From Robbsia andropogonis (GTDB taxonomy: Bacteria > Pseudomonadota > Gammaproteobacteria > Burkholderiales > Burkholderiaceae), in contig NZ_LAQU01000002.1 in assembly GCF_000970345.1 (NCBI RefSeq), positions 248,001-312,000 of the forward strand: 64,000 nt of DNA, read 5' to 3'. The position numbers were made by a program, and so were the translations under genes. The notes under the pieces were generated by a model. It had not been told where the DNA came from. It ran no database searches and was given only the letters and a program-made list of their open reading frames with translations. Of the stretch, positions 1 through 8,311 are shown piece by piece (within the stretch, counting starts at the first letter, position 1; the number at the start of each line of letters is the position of its first letter).

Positions 1-147
1 CGCCAGTACACCTCCGATAAGAAACGCATGCGTCCAGCGCTCGTCAGGTTCTCCTGGCCCAAGGCGACCGTAGAACAGAAACACGATGGCGGGCAGGAAA
101 TTACTCAAGTGAGACAAATAGTTGGTAACGGGGTTATGCGATTTCAT
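1..147 (-). CDS. Partial membrane protein, 5' end only
   Basis: The first 49 codons of a minus-strand gene run off the left edge of the window. The ATG at 147 is preceded by a strong GGAGG ribosome binding site at about 152-157, so the start is well supported. The visible product begins MKSHNPVTNYLSHLSNFLPAIVF and has one hydrophobic segment at about residues 15-25, suggesting a small integral membrane protein. It follows the ABC permease gene by 35 bases in the same direction and so probably belongs to the same transcription unit. No family can be assigned from so short a piece. Confidence 0.6.
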   Translation of the reverse strand, partial: MKSHNPVTNYLSHLSNFLPAIVFLFYGRLGPGEPDERWTHAFLIGGVLA

Positions 148-182
148 CAAGGTCCTCCTTCGGATAAGACATGCAATAACGT

Positions 183-1280
183 TTATGCGTCGTGCCAGCG
201 GAACATGCGCGCGGCAAGCAGCATGAAAATCAGTGTGCTCACCGCCATGCCGAACAGTTGCGGCAAGAAACTGGCATAGTGCCCACCGTCCAAAAGTACG
301 CCGCGCAATGTCACGGCAAACTGGTTAACCGGAATGAATTTAAGGCCGTCCTTCAACCATTCAGGAGCGCCGTGCATTGGAATCGTCAGATCGCTAAGGA
401 ACAGCAGCGGGTAATAGGTGATGTTGCACGCCAACTCCGCCGCCGCGAGCGACTTCGCGCGGCTCGCCAGCAACACGCCGAAACTGAGCACCATCGCCGC
501 GCCCAGCGCCACGATAGGAAGCGCGCGCAGTCCAGCACTGCTCCACAGCGGTAGCGCGATACCGAAAGCAAGACGCGCGACCAGGAACAGCACGATCGCG
601 GAAAGCGCCATCATGATCATCCGCGCGGTGATCAACGCGGCCAGAAATACGAAACGCGACACCGGAAAGCATACGTAGAGCTTGAAGGTGTTGCGCTCGC
701 GCAGTGCTGCGATGGCGGTAGCGGTGGAATTTAGGCCAATCGTCATGAACGACATCACAAGAATGCCTGTAACAAAGAACATGCCGTAATTGAACGGGCG
801 TTGAAAGGGCACGGTATTCTCGAACCGCACAAGGTCGGCGGAGACAATACCTTGTTGCCGTGCGGCGCACCGCGCAAGCGCCATTTCTATCAGCCGCGCT
901 GCCGCCTTCTCCACGATCGGGCCATTGAAGTCATAGCGGACGATCGACGGTTCGCCGAGGTGCGCGCCGAGTCGAACGATGACGGCATTGGCACCGGAAT
1001 TGCTCCCGCTCACAAAGCGCACCTTGATCGCATCGCTGCGTGTCAGGCTATCCGTAATCTCGGCACGACAGGCTGCGCTATAAGTCGATTCGCCCGTACC
1101 CGAAGGAAGCGGGGTGAATGCCACCTTGACCTCGCCGAGCGAAGAGCCGGCACCACCGAACGCGAACAACATCACGCTCAGCAGGAATACCGGAAACGCC
1201 AACGTCCAGAATAGCGACGAACGGCTCCGCAAGAACCCCAGCAATTCGTTGCGGACCAGTATCGCAAATACATTAATCAT
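183..1280 (-). CDS. ABC-2 type transporter permease
   Basis: A 365-residue membrane protein of the ABC-2 export permease type. One membrane segment near residues 20-40 is followed by a periplasmic domain of about 150 residues, then five or so closely spaced membrane segments in the C-terminal half. This is the layout of drug and lipid exporters. The chosen ATG (product MINVFAILVRN) overlaps the last 8 bases of the upstream ATPase gene, which implies translational coupling; a start 20 codons further upstream would add a non-membrane, cysteine-rich tail and is less likely. With the ATPase at 1273-2289 it forms a probable exporter for the product of the cluster. The substrate cannot be told from sequence. 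Confidence 0.8.
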   Translation of the reverse strand: MINVFAILVRNELLGFLRSRSSLFWTLAFPVFLLSVMLFAFGGAGSSLGEVKVAFTPLPSGTGESTYSAACRAEITDSLTRSDAIKVRFVSGSNSGANAVIVRLGAHLGEPSIVRYDFNGPIVEKAAARLIEMALARCAARQQGIVSADLVRFENTVPFQRPFNYGMFFVTGILVMSFMTIGLNSTATAIAALRERNTFKLYVCFPVSRFVFLAALITARMIMMALSAIVLFLVARLAFGIALPLWSSAGLRALPIVALGAAMVLSFGVLLASRAKSLAAAELACNITYYPLLFLSDLTIPMHGAPEWLKDGLKFIPVNQFAVTLRGVLLDGGHYASFLPQLFGMAVSTLIFMLLAARMFRWHDA

Positions 1281-2289
1281 GACGAAGTCCTTCAGTACAC
1301 AGACGCAGCAGATCATTGTCGGTGGTAGGCGAGAGCTCAAGGTGCTGAATGCGCTGCTCGCCGACCAATTGTTGTACGTACGGATGCAGCGTGGCGTCGC
1401 CGAATACTTCGAGCACGAGCGGTTGTGGCGTACGTACGCCGACTACACCGTCTAGCACTTCGAGCCTCTCCCGCAACGCCGCCGCCTCTCTGTCGTCGCG
1501 GCAATAAAGGAGTGCGCGCGCCTCACCAACCAGCGTGGCTTTCAGCACATCTTTCTGTCCTTGATAAGCAATGCCGCCTTGCTTGACCCAGACAATGTCG
1601 TCGACAGCGGACAGATCTTCACCGGCATGGCAGATCATTGCGACGCTGGTTCCTTCCGGACGGTCGCGCAGCAGATCCGATACGACGCCGGTATAACGGC
1701 GGTCTAGGCCGGTGAATGGTTCGTCGAGTATCAGCAGCTCAGGGCGATGCGCCAATGCGACATACAGGTCTACCCGCTGGCGCTGCCCTTTCGAGAGTCC
1801 GCGGCAGGGCTTCCCGATCAGCTCGTCCAACGCGAGCGCTGCGGCGACGGCGGAATCCTGTTTACGATACATCGCGCGATGCAAGTCGACGATCTCGCTG
1901 ACCTTGGTGTGATCCGCGTACTCGACTTTTTGCAACTGCGCTCCCAGCCGCCGCAGCGCGGAGGGATCGGCAAGAAATTGCCGCGTGGGCATGCCCAGAA
2001 TCTGGGCGCCCGAACCACGGTTGTGCCGGAAACCGAGCAGCGCTTCGAGCAGCGTGCTTTTGCCGGCACCGTTCGGACCCACCACCGCTGTGATCGCCCC
2101 TTTGCGGAAACGCACGTTCGTCGCGCACAAATGGAATTGGCCAGCACTGACGTCGATCGAATCGGCGCTCAGCGCATAATCGTGTACACGATCGCCGTGG
2201 CCAAAATCTACGCCGAAGAGGCGCCATGCGTCAAATGATTGCCAAGGAGCGAACGCAAGGCGCAACGACGTAAAGAAAGACTTCGTCAT
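1273..2289 (-). CDS. ABC transporter ATP-binding protein
   Basis: A 338-residue ATPase with Walker A GPNGAGKST at about residues 71-79, an ABC signature variant LSKGQRQRV at about 165-173, and Walker B LLILDEP at about 185-191. The first 50 residues precede the ATPase domain and about 100 residues follow it, as in CcmA/DrrA-type export ATPases with a C-terminal extension. Its ATG overlaps the stop of the upstream dioxygenase gene (ATGA), and its own end overlaps the permease gene, so the pair is made together. The likely role is powering export through the permease at 183-1280. Confidence 0.88.
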   Translation of the reverse strand: MTKSFFTSLRLAFAPWQSFDAWRLFGVDFGHGDRVHDYALSADSIDVSAGQFHLCATNVRFRKGAITAVVGPNGAGKSTLLEALLGFRHNRGSGAQILGMPTRQFLADPSALRRLGAQLQKVEYADHTKVSEIVDLHRAMYRKQDSAVAAALALDELIGKPCRGLSKGQRQRVDLYVALAHRPELLILDEPFTGLDRRYTGVVSDLLRDRPEGTSVAMICHAGEDLSAVDDIVWVKQGGIAYQGQKDVLKATLVGEARALLYCRDDREAAALRERLEVLDGVVGVRTPQPLVLEVFGDATLHPYVQQLVGEQRIQHLELSPTTDNDLLRLCTEGLRHD

Positions 2290-3416
2290 GATCGGGTATC
2301 CGGATAGTCGAGCAGCATGACGTGGGTCTGACGCGTCCCGCGATAGGGATTGCGGCCATGCGCGGTCAACAGGTTATCGATCACCAGCACGTCGCCCGTG
2401 CGCCACGCGAAGGCGACCTCCTCATGGTCCATCGCGTCATATACGGCAACAAGGTCGTCGTAAGGCATCTCCGAGCCGTCGCCATAGCGGATCTCGTACG
2501 GAAATGCGGCACGCGTACCGAACACTCGCTGGAGCTGGCGGTAGCTGAGATCGCCCATTGAACGCGGATTCGGATGTTGCGCGCTGGCCTGATTGAACCA
2601 TACGATGTCGGCGGTGCGCGGATGCGCGACCATGGCCGGGCCCACGTGCGAGACGGTGATGCTGCCGTCGTCAAGCCATGTGCAGCCGAGTTTGCGCTCC
2701 GCGCACAACCGCTCCACCTCGGTGCGCTCGGTGGTGTCGAAAGCCTCGTCCCACGGCCGGTGATATTCGGCAAAAAGTGGGTTTTGGTTAGTGTCGTCGC
2801 GACGCTGTGGCGGGGCAAAGTTGCGCAGATACATGACGCCACGCGCGGAGAACCGCTCTCGCACGGCGGCAGGCAGACGCGCGGTGACGCGCCGCATATC
2901 GCAGATCGGCGTCTCGCCTCCGGCTTCGGCAGGCACGGAACAGTAAAATGCAAGCAACCGCGGATAGGTCGCCATGTAGGCCATTTCCTGATGCAGGCCT
3001 ATCTTGAACGGTGGCGGCATCCGCGTCGATTCATACACTTGGTCGGCGATCGCCTTGCGCGGCGCGGCGCCGGCGGTGTAGCCATGCGAATGCGGTGGAT
3101 AGAGTGCGCCCAGCGTGCCGAACGAGGCGGTATCGGGAACAGCAAATCCGCGCCACAAGATTGCGCCGTATTCGTCGAGCAACGCACCGATGATATCGAG
3201 ACGCTCGCCATACCACGCAACGAATGCAGTGCTCGAACTTGCCAGCACCGGGTCGCGCGGGCTCACGCACAATGGGAGCGTGCCACACTCCGCGAGGTGC
3301 GTACAGATTACATCGCGTGCGCCGAGGCAATTTGCGGCATGTACGAGGCGCGTATCGGCGTAATCGGTGGCGTGGATCGAATCCACGGTGATCCGGCGCG
3401 GAGTAGATGCGTTCAT
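2286..3416 (-). CDS. TauD/SyrP-like Fe(II)/2-oxoglutarate dioxygenase
   Basis: A 376-residue member of the TauD/TfdA superfamily. The metal-binding H-x-E is seen as HQEMAY (H142, E144), followed by the family stretch around YCSVPAEAGGET and a distal histidine in TAHGRNPYRG (H353) with arginines nearby for the 2-oxoglutarate carboxylate. The HQEM-type motif resembles SyrP and AmbC/AmbD-like hydroxylases of natural-product clusters, which hydroxylate amino acids or carrier-bound amino acids. By analogy this one probably oxidises an amino-acid-derived intermediate; that is inference. It lies 4 bases after the methyltransferase gene and overlaps the ABC ATPase gene by 4. Confidence 0.82.
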   Translation of the reverse strand: MNASTPRRITVDSIHATDYADTRLVHAANCLGARDVICTHLAECGTLPLCVSPRDPVLASSSTAFVAWYGERLDIIGALLDEYGAILWRGFAVPDTASFGTLGALYPPHSHGYTAGAAPRKAIADQVYESTRMPPPFKIGLHQEMAYMATYPRLLAFYCSVPAEAGGETPICDMRRVTARLPAAVRERFSARGVMYLRNFAPPQRRDDTNQNPLFAEYHRPWDEAFDTTERTEVERLCAERKLGCTWLDDGSITVSHVGPAMVAHPRTADIVWFNQASAQHPNPRSMGDLSYRQLQRVFGTRAAFPYEIRYGDGSEMPYDDLVAVYDAMDHEEVAFAWRTGDVLVIDNLLTAHGRNPYRGTRQTHVMLLDYPDTRS

Positions 3417-3420
3417 GATG

Positions 3421-4083
3421 TCAGACCAGCGGTGGTTTTTTCAGCAGGATCTCAAAGCCGAGCGCGCCGAGGCCTGTGCTGGGACTGTAAATCGTTGCGA
3501 CGTCCGCGAGGCCAGCGTCATGGACCAATGCCTTGGCTTCCGCTAGCGTGACCTTTTCCTCAACGTGAGTCGGCGGATAATCGGCTGCCGCCCGCATCTG
3601 CGTGAAGCGATCGAGTAGGGCTTGCGGCGCGTCGCGACGCATGTCGTGCACCAGCGCTATACCGCCCGGTGCCAACACGCGAAACATTTCGCGCAGGCTT
3701 AATGCCTTATCCGGCAGATGATGCAGCGTTGCTCGGCCGACCGCCATCGTCAGGGTGCCGTCCGCGAGCGGTAGCGCCAGCGCATCGCCGACTTTCATCT
3801 CTATGCGTTCGGTTAATCCCAGTTCTTGAATGCGTGGCATGCCTTCGTCCAGCATTTCCGGATCAAGGTCGATGCCGATGAAGCGCCACGCGTGCATCGC
3901 CGGATCAGTCGCGAGGCGCACCGGCACGACGCCGGTGGCAGTGCCGATGTCAGCGATATAGCCTGGCGTCAAATCGCGCGCTAGCTGGCGAATTCGGCTT
4001 ATAAACAGTAGATCCCAAGGTTCCAGGGTCTCGGTGGCGAAGCGGTCGTAGTCGTTCGCGGGGCGTAGATTCTTGAGTAGCAT
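3421..4083 (-). CDS. Class I SAM-dependent methyltransferase
   Basis: A 220-residue protein with the Rossmann glycine motif IADIGTATG at about residues 43-51, an acidic residue after strand 2 (GIDLD), and the motif region DALALPLADGTLTMAVGRATLHHLPD followed by the V/L-L-x-PGG turn. This is a UbiE/Methyltransf_11-type enzyme that transfers a methyl group from S-adenosylmethionine to a small molecule. The ATG chosen (MLLKNLRPAND) is where family similarity begins; longer upstream starts add a low-complexity segment. The ribosome binding site is weak and the gap from the citrate synthase gene is 31 bases. The acceptor is unknown; as a cluster gene it probably tailors the product. Confidence 0.82.
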   Translation of the reverse strand: MLLKNLRPANDYDRFATETLEPWDLLFISRIRQLARDLTPGYIADIGTATGVVPVRLATDPAMHAWRFIGIDLDPEMLDEGMPRIQELGLTERIEMKVGDALALPLADGTLTMAVGRATLHHLPDKALSLREMFRVLAPGGIALVHDMRRDAPQALLDRFTQMRAAADYPPTHVEEKVTLAEAKALVHDAGLADVATIYSPSTGLGALGFEILLKKPPLV

Positions 4084-4114
4084 GTATTGTCTTGAATGAA
4101 CGGGAAAAAGAAGG

Positions 4115-5356
4115 TCACAACCATCCGACAGGAACGGCGGCCAACAATTTGCGCGCGGTCGCACTGTTGACGCCGAACGCCGGGCGTTTGCGTCGCTCCA
4201 CCGCATGCGCGGCCATTGCCGCGATGCGGGAGCACAAGCCAATGCCGACGCCCCAAGAGGGCACGATCACCCCGAGTTCAAGCAGCGCGGCGGCGGTCAG
4301 AAAATCGATGTTTGGATTCAGTTGCTTGCGCTGCGCCGCCCGGACACAACACGCGTCATACAGCGTAAGAAACGGACCACTGAAGCCCGCATCAACGAAC
4401 AGCCCGCGCAAATGCGGGGGCCGTGGATCGGCGACAAATAGCGGATGGCCGAAGCCGAAGAGCAAGGTCCCGTCGCTGTCGAGGGCACGATCGACCGCGT
4501 CCGCGCCCACGCGTTGCAACCCCTCCGGCAGGTGTTGCAACGCTGTGTGGGAAGCAGCGAGCGCTTGTAGCCAATCAAGCGCTTCACGGGCGGCACCAAC
4601 GTGTGCCGGACCGCTCGCCATCAAGCCCGCCGCAATCGCCTGGGTCAGCGTCACGCCTGTGCCGATTGCGACGCGCGGCACAAGCACCGTCGGCGTGATG
4701 TAACCAAATCCCGCATGCCACGCGACCAGCAAGGCATCCATCACGCGCACAGCCTGTGAATCGTGGCGCGTCGCGCCACTCAATACCAGCATCCGTTGCG
4801 CGTGGGTCATGCCCGCCTCGATCCGTTGCGCGCCACGCGATGCCGCGAACGGCCTACCGTTGATCGCCGCATGCAGCAAGAACGGCGCGGCGCTGGCGCA
4901 CACCAGCAGCGTGTCGAGGTCCGCATCGTCGAGTGACGCGCCGGATGTATCGGCAAGCGTATCGTCGAGACCGCGTAACAGACCCGCGGCGGCGGCAAAC
5001 ACCGGTTCGACCCCTGCTGCACCGAGCTGTGCCGCCAGATCTTGCGCCGCCGAGCCTTGCGCGAGACAAACGCCGATCGCGGCAAGACGCGCGCCGATCG
5101 CGGCTTGCTGCACGCCGTCTACCTCCCGGTCAAACCACAGATGGGCAATCGCACCCTCGAACGTCGTCGTGCCGATCAGATCGTTGAGGTTCTTGTCTCG
5201 CACCCACAAACCTTCGGGCGCGAGCGTTGCGCCATCGATCTCGGTACCGCGATGGCGCGAAGCGGGGCGACCCAACAGGTTGCGCGGTGCATCGATTGCC
5301 CCGTCGGCGTGTTTGGCGGGTGCGACGATATCGGGAGTAGCGATGAACTCGTTCAT
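4115..5356 (-). CDS. Citrate synthase family protein
   Basis: A 413-residue citrate synthase homologue. All three residues of the classic triad can be placed: H252 in SGPAHVGAAREAL, H304 in GFGHPLF and D351 in NPNIDFLTAA. It should therefore be able to condense an acyl-CoA with an oxoacid; which ones is unknown. The start MNEFIATP lies 1 base after the stop of the dehydrogenase gene, with AGGTGGAG a few bases upstream, which decides the start over an ATG 24 bases earlier. The first 150 residues are divergent from housekeeping GltA. A citrate synthase inside a carrier-protein cluster suggests supply of an unusual starter or extender acid rather than the TCA cycle. Confidence 0.8.
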   Translation of the reverse strand: MNEFIATPDIVAPAKHADGAIDAPRNLLGRPASRHRGTEIDGATLAPEGLWVRDKNLNDLIGTTTFEGAIAHLWFDREVDGVQQAAIGARLAAIGVCLAQGSAAQDLAAQLGAAGVEPVFAAAAGLLRGLDDTLADTSGASLDDADLDTLLVCASAAPFLLHAAINGRPFAASRGAQRIEAGMTHAQRMLVLSGATRHDSQAVRVMDALLVAWHAGFGYITPTVLVPRVAIGTGVTLTQAIAAGLMASGPAHVGAAREALDWLQALAASHTALQHLPEGLQRVGADAVDRALDSDGTLLFGFGHPLFVADPRPPHLRGLFVDAGFSGPFLTLYDACCVRAAQRKQLNPNIDFLTAAALLELGVIVPSWGVGIGLCSRIAAMAAHAVERRKRPAFGVNSATARKLLAAVPVGWL

Positions 5357-5357
5357 A

Positions 5358-7205
5358 TCACTCCACCTGGACAAGTTCATCGCTGCTCACGCCGATGGCC
5401 GCCTCGCCGATCGACGCTATCGCCCGCGCATGCTGGTCCACGAGCGGCAGCACGTTGGCAAAGAAGTAGCGCGCGCTCTTATATTTACCGCGATAGAACG
5501 ACGCCTCTGCCGATTCCGCTTCGGCATCGAGGACGGCCAGACGCCGGCTCGCAATGCACGCGGACTCCAATAGAACCCATGCGGACGTAACCAGCCCGAA
5601 CATGTCGAGAAAACGCGTATAGAACTGGCTGCTGCGATGCGTGTGGCCGTCCTGCACTTCTTGCGCGATATGTGCAAGCGCGACTTCGATCTGATCAGCA
5701 CCGGCGCGCAACTGCTCGAACAGAGGACGCAGATCGGCGTCGGTGTCACTCTGGCTGCAAGTCGCAAGGAAAACGTCAAGTTCGTCGCGGTAATAGCGAA
5801 TCAGGCGCGAGTTGCGCCCGAAGCCGAGCTTGTCGCGCACCAGATCTTGCGCCTGGATGTAGTTGGTGCCTTCCCATATCGACAGAATCTTCACGTCGCG
5901 CGCGTTTTGCTCGACGGGACTTGCATCGGTATAGCCGAGACCGCCATGCACCTGGATCGCGGTTTCGCAGATGCGCCACGCTTGATCGGAGATGAAGGCC
6001 TTGCAGATCGGCGTCAGCAACAATTGCAGCTTGCGGTGTTTTTCAATTTCCGACGGATCCGCGCCGGGCGTCGTTTCAAGAATCGCCGCTCGCGTGGCGG
6101 TGGCGGCCAGCTTGCCCAGCAAGCCGCGGCAGCCGTCGACGCGGCTCTTCATGTCGAGCAGCATGCGTTGCACATCTGCGTGCTCGATGATCGCGACACG
6201 CGCGGCATTGGTATTCGATGCGCGTTCGATCGGTCGGCCCTGCAGCCGATGACTGGCATAGTCGACGGCATGCAAGTACGCGCTCGATGCGACGCCGACC
6301 CCGAACATGCCGGTGCTCATGCGCGCCTGGTTCATCAGTGGCATGAGTTGCAGCAACCCGACGTTACGGCGACTGCCAAGCAGCCAACCGCGCGTCGTGC
6401 CGCTCGAGCCAAATATCAGATGGGTGTTCGCGCATCCTTTCAGACCCATCTTGCGCGGCAGGCCGGCACAGGTGATGTGGTTCGATGTGAGTTCGCCGGT
6501 ACGCTCGTCGGGCCAATAGCGCGGCACGACCAGACAGGACAGCGCGAATGAATCCGGTGCGGCGGTGTCGATGCGACCAAGCACGAAATAGAGCGTGTTT
6601 TCAGTTAACTCGTGCATGCCCGCCGAGATATAGACCTTCTCACCGCTGATCGCGTAGACATCTTGTTCGAGCGGTTCCGCGCGCAACGCGACCGCGGTGA
6701 GATCAGTGCCGGCTTGCGGTTCGGTGGCACAGAAACAGGCATCCCAGCGATAGCTTTCCAAGGCAGGCATGAAGCTTTTCTGACGCGACGTGCCGTGCAT
6801 CTTCAGTAGCTTGATGGCCGGGCGTGTGAAGCCGCCGTATGTCATGAACGACGGATTGGCGCCCATGAACATCTCGTAGATCACTTGCGTGACGATGGGG
6901 GGCAGGCCATGCTCGGTACCAAACAGCGTATTCGACCACTCGTCGCGAAAGCGCGCCCACAGCGCATGGAAATGCGAGGGGATCTGTACTTGGCCGTCTT
7001 CGAGAAGGTGGCACCCTTCTATATCAGACATCTGGTAGCTGTTGCCGAGATCCAATGCGAAATCCCGGGCTCTTTCGAGCAATGCGTCGAAGTGCTCCCG
7101 ATCATGGGCACTGTAAGGCCCTTGGCCAAGAAAGCGCCGATCCACCTCGAATAGTTCCCAAAGGAAAAAGCGCAGCTCGCGAAGACTGACTTTATAAGTG
7201 CTCAT
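5358..7205 (-). CDS. Acyl-CoA dehydrogenase, FadE-type with C-terminal domain
   Basis: A 615-residue flavoprotein. The FAD/substrate motif CFCATEPQAGTDLT is at about residues 157-170, ISGEKVYISAG at about 186-196, QVHGGLGYTD at about 418-427 and IWEGTNYIQAQDL at about 443-455. A further 160 residues follow, typical of the long acyl-CoA dehydrogenases with a C-terminal extra domain. The expected reaction is alpha-beta desaturation of an acyl thioester. The ATG at 7205 overlaps the stop of the upstream KAS-like gene (ATGA); an in-frame extension of 92 codons upstream is a shadow of that gene. It may desaturate a CoA- or ACP-bound chain in the cluster pathway. Confidence 0.87.
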   Translation of the reverse strand: MSTYKVSLRELRFFLWELFEVDRRFLGQGPYSAHDREHFDALLERARDFALDLGNSYQMSDIEGCHLLEDGQVQIPSHFHALWARFRDEWSNTLFGTEHGLPPIVTQVIYEMFMGANPSFMTYGGFTRPAIKLLKMHGTSRQKSFMPALESYRWDACFCATEPQAGTDLTAVALRAEPLEQDVYAISGEKVYISAGMHELTENTLYFVLGRIDTAAPDSFALSCLVVPRYWPDERTGELTSNHITCAGLPRKMGLKGCANTHLIFGSSGTTRGWLLGSRRNVGLLQLMPLMNQARMSTGMFGVGVASSAYLHAVDYASHRLQGRPIERASNTNAARVAIIEHADVQRMLLDMKSRVDGCRGLLGKLAATATRAAILETTPGADPSEIEKHRKLQLLLTPICKAFISDQAWRICETAIQVHGGLGYTDASPVEQNARDVKILSIWEGTNYIQAQDLVRDKLGFGRNSRLIRYYRDELDVFLATCSQSDTDADLRPLFEQLRAGADQIEVALAHIAQEVQDGHTHRSSQFYTRFLDMFGLVTSAWVLLESACIASRRLAVLDAEAESAEASFYRGKYKSARYFFANVLPLVDQHARAIASIGEAAIGVSSDELVQVE

Positions 7206-8311
7206 ACGGTACTTCCTTCGATGTCGAGTACAACACGAAAGCCTCCAATCACGTCGAATACCGCGGCCGCTGCAGCGCCGTGCAGCGCGATGTCCCAGAC
7301 CAAGGCAGTACGACGTTCCGCGCGATCGAGCGAAGAGGCCAGACGCAGCAGCGAGACCATTGAATCCGCGGAAGACAGATGGCCGCCGAGGTCGTGTCGC
7401 ACCAGACATTCGCGCGGCACGGCAGTCATGTCCGCGATGTGCACGGCAAGTGTCGGATCGATGCCGGGTGCGACGAACCAATCGATTTCATCTCCTTTTA
7501 ACCGTGCGTCTTCGAGCGCGCGGCGAATCGCGCGGGCGGCGAGCGGCGCGAGCGCGTCGCGCACCGCGGCGGAACTGCTCGCCCAGGGGTCAGTGATCGC
7601 GTCGCCAAACTCAACGGCGACACTGCGTGGACTGCCCCAGACGTTGCAGTTAGACATATCGGTGGCGCGGCGCACCAGAATCGCCGCGGCCGCATCGCTG
7701 TAGCCGACCAGATCGCCAAACTGGCGGAAAAACGGATATAGCCACTTATCGCTCAGGATCACCAGCGCTTGGTCGTCGTCGCCGAGCAGGCCTTCGAGCA
7801 GTGTCAATGTCGCGTACATGCCGAGCGTGCCATTCTGGCCCAAGGCCAATGGCAGCACATGATTTAAGCCTAGTTCATATTGCATGCGCCCCACCACCGA
7901 GTCGCCTATCGCCTCGTTCAACGCACAACTGGCAAGCACGATGTGCGTCGTGCGCGCGAACTGTCCGGAGCCGAGCTGGTCGCGCAAGTCGATCGCCGCG
8001 TCGGCCGCGAGATCAGACAAGCTGCGGCCCGGAGGCGCGATGCGCAACACCGGCCGTCCATTCGGCTTCAGATGCTGTATTTCCTGGTCGGTAATCTTGC
8101 CGATGCCACGCGGGCGGGCGAAGTGCGCCTGCGGCAGCAACAGGTGCCGGTAGCCAGGATGGCGCTCCTGTGCCTGCACATCGCTAAACGCGTTGGACGG
8201 CGGCAAAACGGCAACACCTCCCAACATCGCCAATCTGCCGTTTGCGGCGAGCCCCGATTGCGATCGATGTGCGTCGGCCGATGCGGGAGTATCAAGCATG
8301 AGAACGGTCAT
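7202..8311 (-). CDS. KASIII/thiolase-fold protein lacking the active-site cysteine
   Basis: A 369-residue protein whose layout follows 3-oxoacyl-ACP synthase III: THIVLASCALNEAIGD, then the region LALGQNGTLGMYATLTLLEGLL, then the duplicated half ending KGDEIDWFVAPG and HDLGGHLSSADSMVSLL. Where KASIII enzymes have the nucleophilic cysteine (AACAGF-like), this sequence has Q-N-G-T-L-G at about residues 159-164, with no cysteine. It therefore probably does not form the usual acyl-enzyme and may be a chain-length partner, a scaffold or an altered acyltransferase. Both ends overlap neighbours by ATGA (AMP-ligase upstream, dehydrogenase downstream). Family assignment rests on overall pattern and is moderately sure. 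Confidence 0.62.
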   Translation of the reverse strand: MTVLMLDTPASADAHRSQSGLAANGRLAMLGGVAVLPPSNAFSDVQAQERHPGYRHLLLPQAHFARPRGIGKITDQEIQHLKPNGRPVLRIAPPGRSLSDLAADAAIDLRDQLGSGQFARTTHIVLASCALNEAIGDSVVGRMQYELGLNHVLPLALGQNGTLGMYATLTLLEGLLGDDDQALVILSDKWLYPFFRQFGDLVGYSDAAAAILVRRATDMSNCNVWGSPRSVAVEFGDAITDPWASSSAAVRDALAPLAARAIRRALEDARLKGDEIDWFVAPGIDPTLAVHIADMTAVPRECLVRHDLGGHLSSADSMVSLLRLASSLDRAERRTALVWDIALHGAAAAAVFDVIGGFRVVLDIEGSTV

